This document shows, one piece after another, positions 31,838 through 36,756 of a stretch of 36,756 bases of DNA; the stretch's first letter is position 1; each line of letters opens with the position of its first letter. The translations under genes were made by a program, and so were the position numbers. The notes beneath the pieces were generated by a model. It did not search any database and was not told where the DNA came from. It saw only the letters and a program-made list of their open reading frames with translations. This stretch comes from Thermotogaceae bacterium (GTDB lineage: Bacteria; Thermotogota; Thermotogae; Thermotogales; Thermotogaceae): positions 1 through 36,756 of the forward strand of contig WGAO01000080.1 in assembly GCA_015489065.1 (NCBI GenBank), in the 5' to 3' direction.

Positions 31838-32716
31838 TCACCTCTTCTCCCTTACATTGGGATTCAAGAACTCGTTCAAACCTTCGCTAAACATGGAAAA
31901 TCCAAGGACGACGGTTATTATAGCCAAACCCGGATAAAGGAGTGCCCACCAAGCTCTGCTGAGTATGAATCTTCTGCCGTTGGAAAGATCAAATCCCCAG
32001 TCAGGGGTCGGTGGTGCTATACCAAGCCCCAAAAAGCTCAAACCAGCTTCTGTCATGATCGCATCTGCTAAATTCATAGACAAAACCACGACAACCGAGG
32101 GAAAAACATTCGGAAGGATATACTTCAGGAGAATTTCCCATCTCCTTGCCCCTATGGCTCGCGCTGCCTCAACGTAGAGCTCATTTTTAACAGAGGTCAC
32201 CTGATTCCTTATCACTCTGAAATAAGTTGGAGCATAGACGACAGCGATCGATATCGCTATGTTCATAATTCCGGGTCCTAAAAGCGCCGCTATCGCTATC
32301 GCAAGTATCAATCCCGGAAAGGCATACATTGCATCCATAACGAGCGTTAAAGTTCTATCAAATATTCCACCTATGTATCCAGATATCAACCCAAGGGGGA
32401 TACCAATAGCGGATGCTATAGCAACTGACAGGAAAGCTATAACGAGGGCTATCCTCGCTCCGTATATAACCCTGCTCAACACATCTCTGCCCAGGTTATC
32501 TGTACCAAACCTGTGTTCTGGTGATGGTGGTTGAAGAGACCTTCCCACCCGCTTGACTGGATCATAGGGAGCTAGGTACGGTGCAAAAACTGCGAGTATC
32601 ACATAAAACACCAATATGGTGAGACCTATAAAAGTTATCCAGCCGGTACTACTTCCGAAGAGTCCTTTGAAAGTCTTTCCCAGTCTTGAGGAGACGAATT
32701 TGTTGACTTCTGGCAA
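31838..32716 (-). CDS. oppC: Peptide ABC transporter permease (OppC/DppC type)
   Basis: The 292-residue permease has an N-terminal helix followed by 'APYLAPYDPVKRVGRSLQPP' and 'HRFGTDNLGRDVLSRVIYGA', both diagnostic of DppC, then five helices with the EAA loop 'YVEAARAIGARRWEILLKYI' and the ending 'LSFLGLGIAPPTPDWG'. TTG 32716 follows AAGGGGGT, which is part of a 5' hairpin. It is the first gene of the operon, an unusual position for this subunit. Confidence 0.95.
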   Translation of the reverse strand: MPEVNKFVSSRLGKTFKGLFGSSTGWITFIGLTILVFYVILAVFAPYLAPYDPVKRVGRSLQPPSPEHRFGTDNLGRDVLSRVIYGARIALVIAFLSVAIASAIGIPLGLISGYIGGIFDRTLTLVMDAMYAFPGLILAIAIAALLGPGIMNIAISIAVVYAPTYFRVIRNQVTSVKNELYVEAARAIGARRWEILLKYILPNVFPSVVVVLSMNLADAIMTEAGLSFLGLGIAPPTPDWGFDLSNGRRFILSRAWWALLYPGLAIITVVLGFSMFSEGLNEFLNPNVREKR

Positions 32717-32723
32717 GTTTATA

Positions 32724-32736
32724 CCCCCTTCGGGGG
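32724..32736 (-). promoter_or_regulatory. Hairpin covering the oppC ribosome binding site
   Basis: On the minus strand CCCCC (32736-32732) pairs with GGGGG (32728-32724) around a GAA loop. The G arm is the SD of oppC, and the predicted transcript begins in or just before the C arm, so the hairpin would sit at the extreme 5' end of the message. Confidence 0.5.
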
Positions 32737-32739
32737 ATT

Positions 32740-32768
32740 ATTATAAAATGCGTTCGGTGTTATGTGAA
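32740..32768 (-). promoter_or_regulatory. Promoter of the opp operon
   Basis: On the minus strand TTCACA (32768-32763) and a perfect TATAAT (32745-32740) are separated by 17 bases. The -35 matches the consensus at five of six positions. It is the best promoter in the window. On the plus strand TATAAA (32742-32747) overlaps it and might serve the CPBP gene, but it has no good -35. Confidence 0.75.
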
Positions 32769-32807
32769 GATTTATTTTCGTTATGCACTTTTTTGGGAGG
32801 TTGAAGG

Positions 32808-33332
32808 ATGATCTGCCTTCTGGTTTATGTGTCAGTCATGTTAGCAATTGCATTCGCTCTAAAAAGAAAACCCATAGGCCTCCAAGTTTTAATAGAAGGA
32901 ATAACCTTGCTGATCAGTATGATAGCTACCTCAATCTTGTTCTACCAAAGTCCATTTGCAAAACCAAGAACCTTTTCAGCTGTGTTGATATTCCTAGCAA
33001 TTCCACTGCTGGGATTGGGAGAAGAGGCTAACATTCCGATCGACAAACTATTTACAATATCTGCGACCGTACTTTTACCAGCAGCGGAAGAAATACTATT
33101 CAGATGGTGCCTTCTCAAAGAGTTCGGAGTCATCTTATCAGCTCTGATATTTTCATTGATTCACCTGACGAATGTCTTTTCAAAAATAGAAAAGTTTTCA
33201 TTTGAAGTTTTGTCAGCGAGATTTCTGCTCGGCGCCGTATTGGGAGAAATCGTCCAGCAGAGCGGCTCGATCATTCCGTCAATTATCCTTCACTCAGCGA
33301 TAAATCTGTTTGCTATTATAAAAAGCAAATGA
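32808..33332 (+). CDS. CPBP-family intramembrane metalloprotease
   Basis: The 174-residue membrane protein has about five helices and the CPBP (Abi/CAAX-like) motifs: 'AAEEILFRWCLL' (E-E-x-x-x-R), 'ALIFSLIHL' (F-x-x-x-H) and 'PSIILHSAINLF' (H-x-x-x-N). Family members cleave prenylated or other membrane proteins, and some give bacteriocin immunity. It is shorter than typical (200-300 residues) but has the core complete. ATG 32808 follows GGGAGGTTGAAGG. It overlaps the chitinase gene by ATGA; a functional link is unclear. Confidence 0.82.
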   Translation: MICLLVYVSVMLAIAFALKRKPIGLQVLIEGITLLISMIATSILFYQSPFAKPRTFSAVLIFLAIPLLGLGEEANIPIDKLFTISATVLLPAAEEILFRWCLLKEFGVILSALIFSLIHLTNVFSKIEKFSFEVLSARFLLGAVLGEIVQQSGSIIPSIILHSAINLFAIIKSK

Positions 33333-34987
33333 CCATTTGGGAGGTGAGCAAAACGAAAAGATCTGCTACAATATTCATCATCTTCTTTTCAATTCTTACA
33401 CTTTCTCTCAGAGTCTCCTTTTTACTTATGGGAGATTTCGAAAACGCAGGGGATATTTCAAACATTGTAGAAAAGTCAATCAGAAGATTCAAATCATTAG
33501 AGCTGTTTCCGAGTGAAAAACTCGCCAAACTTGTAGGAAGATCCCAAGATATGAGAAAGGTGCTCCTTGCCAGCAGAATAAGTGGATTGAGATATGTATT
33601 CATCCTGGAAAAACTCAAGGAGGGTGTTGTGATAAAACTCCTGGATGTCAGATCTGGAGAGGTGACAAATATGGGAAAAGCTGATATGGAGGCTCTAGAA
33701 AAATTCCTTGAAAGAGAGATAGAAAACCGATTCATCCACGAGGATCTCAAAATCAAGATTGTGAAGATAGAAAATTGGAAAGAGGGAAGAGTATACAAGA
33801 AAGGTGATATCGTAAGATATGACGGAAAACTCTACAGATGCAAAAGCGCGCATTATTCTTTCAAAGATAACGAGCCTGAAAAAAGCCTCTTCTGGGAGAA
33901 GATTAAGAAAAGGTACATTGCCGGATACTACGCAAGCTGGACTTCTTCCACGAAATCTTTCACACCTCTTGATATAGACGCAGAAAAGATGAATCTCATT
34001 TTCTACGCTTTTGCAAACATATCAGATAACGGAGAATGCGTCGTTGGTGATCCGAAGATCGATCTAGAGAACTTCAAAGAACTTTTGAAGCTGAAAAAAA
34101 GGCATCCACATCTCAAAATCTTGATATCGATTGGTGGTTGGAACTGGTCTAAAAATTTCTCTAAAGTTGCGCTTTCAGAAAAATCAAGAAGAAAGTTTGC
34201 AAAGAGCTGCATAAACACTTTTATAAGAGGATCGAAACTCGTCCCAAAAGGACTTTTCGATGGTATCGACATCGATTGGGAATATCCGACTGGTGGTGGA
34301 AAATATCCCGGAAGACCTGAAGACAGAGAAAACTTCACTCTTTTGATGAAAACCTTAAGAGAAGAGCTAATTAAAACTGGAAAGAATTACCTCCTCACTT
34401 TTGCCGGTGCCGCTGATGAAGAGTATATTTTCAGGAAAATAGACTTGAAAGATGTTTCAAAATATGTTGACCTGATAACCATCATGACTTACGATTTCAA
34501 AGGATGGTGGGACAAAGTCACGGGTTTTCAAAGTGAACTCTATCCAGTAAATCCGGGCGATATGAGCGTCGATAGCGCTGTAAATTCCTATATAAGAGCT
34601 GGAGCTCCATCAAGTAAACTTCTTCTGGGAATACCATTTTACGGCAGATCTTGGTCTGGTGTATCAAGTGATAATAGCGGTCTCTTTCAAAAAGCCAAAG
34701 GAGTTGGTCCCGGAACGAAAGAGGCGGGAATACTCGATTATAGTGACATAGTCAACAGATTCGAGCCGAAGATGAAAAAATACTTTCATCCAATTGCGCA
34801 GGTTCCGTGGCTTTACGGTGATGGAATTTTTATAACGTATGACGATCCACATCCAGTTTCCCTAAAAGCTCTCTATTCCTTAGAAAAAGACCTTGCCGGT
34901 GTTGCTATTTGGGAGCTGAGTTGTGATCTACATGGATCTAGTTCACTCCTAGAATCCATATATGAAGTTCTCAAAAGTACAAGATGA
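33329..34987 (+). CDS. Chitinase (GH18) with CBM5/12-type module
   Basis: The 552-residue enzyme is exported. Residues 11-35 are a signal anchor. Residues ~40-140 form a charged domain I do not recognise. Residues ~146-192 match a CBM5/12 chitin-binding module ('W-K-x-x-x-x-Y-x-x-G-D-x-V-R-Y-D-G-K-x-Y', then a final W). Residues ~195-552 are GH18. The catalytic signature D311-x-x-D314-x-D316-x-E318 ('FDGIDIDWEYP') is complete, as are 'ILISIGGWNW' and 'IMTYDFKGWW'. E318 is the expected acid. ATG 33329 overlaps the CPBP stop by ATGA; a strong GGGAGGTGA lies just after it and would point to an in-frame ACG at 33353 if used, so the start is uncertain. Confidence 0.93.
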   Translation: MTIWEVSKTKRSATIFIIFFSILTLSLRVSFLLMGDFENAGDISNIVEKSIRRFKSLELFPSEKLAKLVGRSQDMRKVLLASRISGLRYVFILEKLKEGVVIKLLDVRSGEVTNMGKADMEALEKFLEREIENRFIHEDLKIKIVKIENWKEGRVYKKGDIVRYDGKLYRCKSAHYSFKDNEPEKSLFWEKIKKRYIAGYYASWTSSTKSFTPLDIDAEKMNLIFYAFANISDNGECVVGDPKIDLENFKELLKLKKRHPHLKILISIGGWNWSKNFSKVALSEKSRRKFAKSCINTFIRGSKLVPKGLFDGIDIDWEYPTGGGKYPGRPEDRENFTLLMKTLREELIKTGKNYLLTFAGAADEEYIFRKIDLKDVSKYVDLITIMTYDFKGWWDKVTGFQSELYPVNPGDMSVDSAVNSYIRAGAPSSKLLLGIPFYGRSWSGVSSDNSGLFQKAKGVGPGTKEAGILDYSDIVNRFEPKMKKYFHPIAQVPWLYGDGIFITYDDPHPVSLKALYSLEKDLAGVAIWELSCDLHGSSSLLESIYEVLKSTR

Positions 34988-35042
34988 AATCTTGAGAAAT
35001 TTCTCTCTTGATTGTAAGATTGTGAAATGAATTCCCAAATTT

Positions 35043-35051
35043 TGTTATAAT
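35043..35051 (+). promoter_or_regulatory. Extended -10 promoter of leuS
   Basis: TG-T-TATAAT at 35043-35051 is a perfect extended -10, with no clear -35 (TGAAAT at 17-base spacing). The 93-base gap after the chitinase stop also has small A/T-rich inverted repeats, including a GAGAAA-TTTCTC palindrome near 34994-35005, without a T-run. Confidence 0.65.
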
Positions 35052-35080
35052 CCTTTCCAAGATCTGGAGGTGATCTCAAA

Positions 35081-36756
35081 TTGAAGGACTATAAACCAGC
35101 CGATATAGAGCCAAAGTGGCAAAAGTATTGGGAAGAGAAAGAACTGTTTAAAACTCCTCAGAGATCTGATAAGCCAAAGTATTATGTTCTTGTAATGTTT
35201 CCATATCCATCAGGAACGATACATGTTGGGCATGTTAAAAACTATGTCATGGGAGATATAGTCGCGAGATACAAGAGAATGAGGGGTTTCAATGTTTTGC
35301 ATCCATTTGGATACGACTCCTTTGGCCTTCCAGCCGAGAACGCAGCTATAAAGCACAACATACATCCGAAAATCTGGACTGAAAAGAACATAGAAAATAT
35401 CAGAAACCAGATAAAGAAGCTCGGTATAAGTTATGATTGGGATAGAGAAATAGCCACACACACCGAAGAGTATTACAAATGGACACAGTGGCTTTTTTTG
35501 AAACTCTACGAACACGGACTCGCTTACAAGAAAAAAGCGGCTGTGAATTGGTGTCCAAATTGTAAAACCGTTCTGGCAAACGAACAAGTCAAAGATGGAA
35601 AATGTGAGAGATGTGGAACACCCGTCACTATAAAGTATCTGGACCAGTGGTTTTTCAAGATAACGGATTATGCCGACAAGCTCTTGGAAGGGCTTGACAG
35701 ACTTGAAGGCTGGCCCGAACATGTTAAGACAATGCAAAGGAACTGGATCGGAAAGAGTGAGGGGGCAGAAGTTGAATTTCCAGTCGAAGGAACTGATGTA
35801 AAGATAAGGATATTCACAACACGTCCTGATACACTTTGGGGTGTGACCTTCATGGCTATAGCCCCCGAATCCCCACTAGTGGAACAAATAGTCACTGATG
35901 ATAAAAGGGAAGAGCTGAAGAAATTCCTCTCAAAAGTCAGCCAGCAGGATAGATTCGTCAGAGTAGCTGAGAATACCGAAAAAGAAGGAGTATTTCTGGG
36001 GAGATATGCCATCAATCCAGTTAACGGTGAGAAAGTTCCAATATACGCAGCGAACTACATATTGATGGAATATGGAACGGGTGCGATAATGGCCGTTCCG
36101 GCACACGATCAGAGGGACTTTGAATTCGCTAAAAAATACGGTCTTCCAATAAAAGTGGTTATAAAACCAAAGGACGGATCTGATTTATCACCCGATGAGA
36201 TGGAAAAAGCTTTTACCGAGAAAGGTATTCTCGTTAATTCTGGACAGTTCAGCGGAATGACATCAGAAGAAGCCATCCCGAAAATATTGAAGTGGCTTGA
36301 GGAAAAAGGAATAGGAAAAAGGTCAGTCCAATACAAACTCAGGGACTGGCTAATCTCAAGGCAGAGATATTGGGGAGCCCCCATACCGATGGTTTACTGT
36401 GAAAAATGTGGTGTTGTTCCAGTACCGGAAGATCAGCTGCCGGTTAAACTCCCGTTCGATGTCGAATTCAAACCAACGGGTCAGTCACCGCTCACATATC
36501 ATAAAGAATTCTTAAACACGATCTGCCCAAAATGTGGTGGACCTGCAAAAAGGGAAGTTGACACGATGGACACATTTGTTGATTCATCTTGGTATTACCT
36601 AAGGTACATAAACCCCAGAGACGATGATAAACCATTCGATATCGAGGATGCCAAATTCTGGATGCCGGTGGATCAGTATATCGGATGGGTAGAACACGCC
36701 GTCTTGCATCTGATGTACTCAAGATTTATAAACAAATTTCTCCACGATATAGGATA
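35081..36756 (+). CDS. leuS: Leucyl-tRNA synthetase, N-terminal part
   Basis: The gene is cut by the window end after about 558 codons of the expected ~820. TTG 35081 lies seven bases after a perfect GGAGGTGA. The class-I signature is H48-V-G-H51 ('[14 protein letters not shown]'). A zinc-type cluster '[14 protein letters not shown]' with 'KCERCGTP' follows, then the CP1 editing domain (about 220-410; '[13 protein letters not shown]' with the conserved Thr-rich loop and '[15 protein letters not shown]'). A second Cys pair ('YCEKCG', 'ICPKCGG') and '[14 protein letters not shown]' are the usual late features. The KMSKS loop falls beyond the window. Confidence 0.97.
   Translation, partial: MKDYKPADIEPKWQKYWEEKELFKTPQRSDKPKYYVLVMFPYPSGTIHVGHVKNYVMGDIVARYKRMRGFNVLHPFGYDSFGLPAENAAIKHNIHPKIWTEKNIENIRNQIKKLGISYDWDREIATHTEEYYKWTQWLFLKLYEHGLAYKKKAAVNWCPNCKTVLANEQVKDGKCERCGTPVTIKYLDQWFFKITDYADKLLEGLDRLEGWPEHVKTMQRNWIGKSEGAEVEFPVEGTDVKIRIFTTRPDTLWGVTFMAIAPESPLVEQIVTDDKREELKKFLSKVSQQDRFVRVAENTEKEGVFLGRYAINPVNGEKVPIYAANYILMEYGTGAIMAVPAHDQRDFEFAKKYGLPIKVVIKPKDGSDLSPDEMEKAFTEKGILVNSGQFSGMTSEEAIPKILKWLEEKGIGKRSVQYKLRDWLISRQRYWGAPIPMVYCEKCGVVPVPEDQLPVKLPFDVEFKPTGQSPLTYHKEFLNTICPKCGGPAKREVDTMDTFVDSSWYYLRYINPRDDDKPFDIEDAKFWMPVDQYIGWVEHAVLHLMYSRFINKFLHDIG

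Noticed and set aside
33316-33798. A 160-codon minus-strand open frame at the start of the chitinase gene.
   Set aside because: It is antisense to the chitinase N-terminus, is low-complexity, and has no recognisable motif.
34985-35030. Inverted repeats after the chitinase stop, considered as a terminator.
   Set aside because: The GAGAAA/TTTCTC palindrome has no loop and no T-run follows, so it does not fit an intrinsic terminator.
15079-36482. A 19-base identical string occurs in uvrB (near 15079-15097) and in leuS (near 36464-36482).
   Set aside because: Both copies encode the peptide E-F-K-P-T-G in-frame, and the flanks differ. It is a coding coincidence rather than a repeat.
1-36756. Search for tRNA, rRNA, CRISPR repeats, transposases and phage genes.
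   Set aside because: Gaps between genes are short, and none shows cloverleaf, repeat-spacer, terminal-repeat or integrase features by eye.

Overview
The window looks like a chromosomal segment of a member of the Thermotogota; I cannot fix the genus. The evidence is compositional and family-level. Genes are packed with ATGA-type overlaps, isoleucine is mostly ATA and arginine mostly AGA/AGG, TTG starts behind strong Shine-Dalgarno (SD) sequences are very common, and the set combines Mbh/Mrp-type antiporter subunits, a chemoreceptor, family-5 peptide ABC transporters whose binding protein has no lipobox, and OmpH. I see 42 protein genes and no rRNA, tRNA, CRISPR array, insertion sequence or gene-free stretch over about 300 bases.

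Layout. From 1 to 17041 there is one dense plus-strand run. It begins inside an Mrp/Mbh cation-antiporter module (E, F, G, an MbhD domain fused to a solute-binding-like domain, and an MbhE-MbhF fusion). It continues with tmk, an ABC-2 permease, a hotdog thioesterase, a YfcE-like phosphoesterase, a CtpA protease, two unknown membrane proteins, an MMPL/RND exporter, a DUF3307-like protein and a PPP phosphatase. A promoter then leads to rlmN, an OmpR-type regulator with a degenerate receiver, pyrimidine nucleoside phosphorylase, a phosphodiester glycosidase and uvrB. A second promoter (17055-17083) drives a MATE transporter and degV.

From 21311 down to 19233 a minus-strand operon carries csrA-gatC-yraN-smpB and a CsgG-domain exported protein. 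Divergent from it, 21357-27278 holds DUF2905, ompH, an LptB-like ATPase, a LOG-family protein, a chemoreceptor, DUF1385 and an OPT transporter. A minus-strand peptide ABC operon follows, in the permuted order C-D-F-A-B (32716 down to 27279). The window ends with a CPBP-family membrane protease, a GH18 chitinase with a CBM5/12-type module, and the 5' two-thirds of leuS.

Themes. Chitinase, a peptide/oligosaccharide ABC system and OPT are plausibly a scavenging set. CtpA, MMPL, OmpH, LptB and the CsgG-like protein point to envelope biogenesis. The most notable observations are: (1) the MbhD/solute-binding fusion; (2) three genes (uvrB, MATE, yraN) whose best start codon is CTG; (3) a response regulator in which all four receiver active-site positions are altered; (4) the circularly permuted opp operon with RNA hairpins at its start and internal junctions; (5) an 86-base out-of-frame csrA/gatC overlap.
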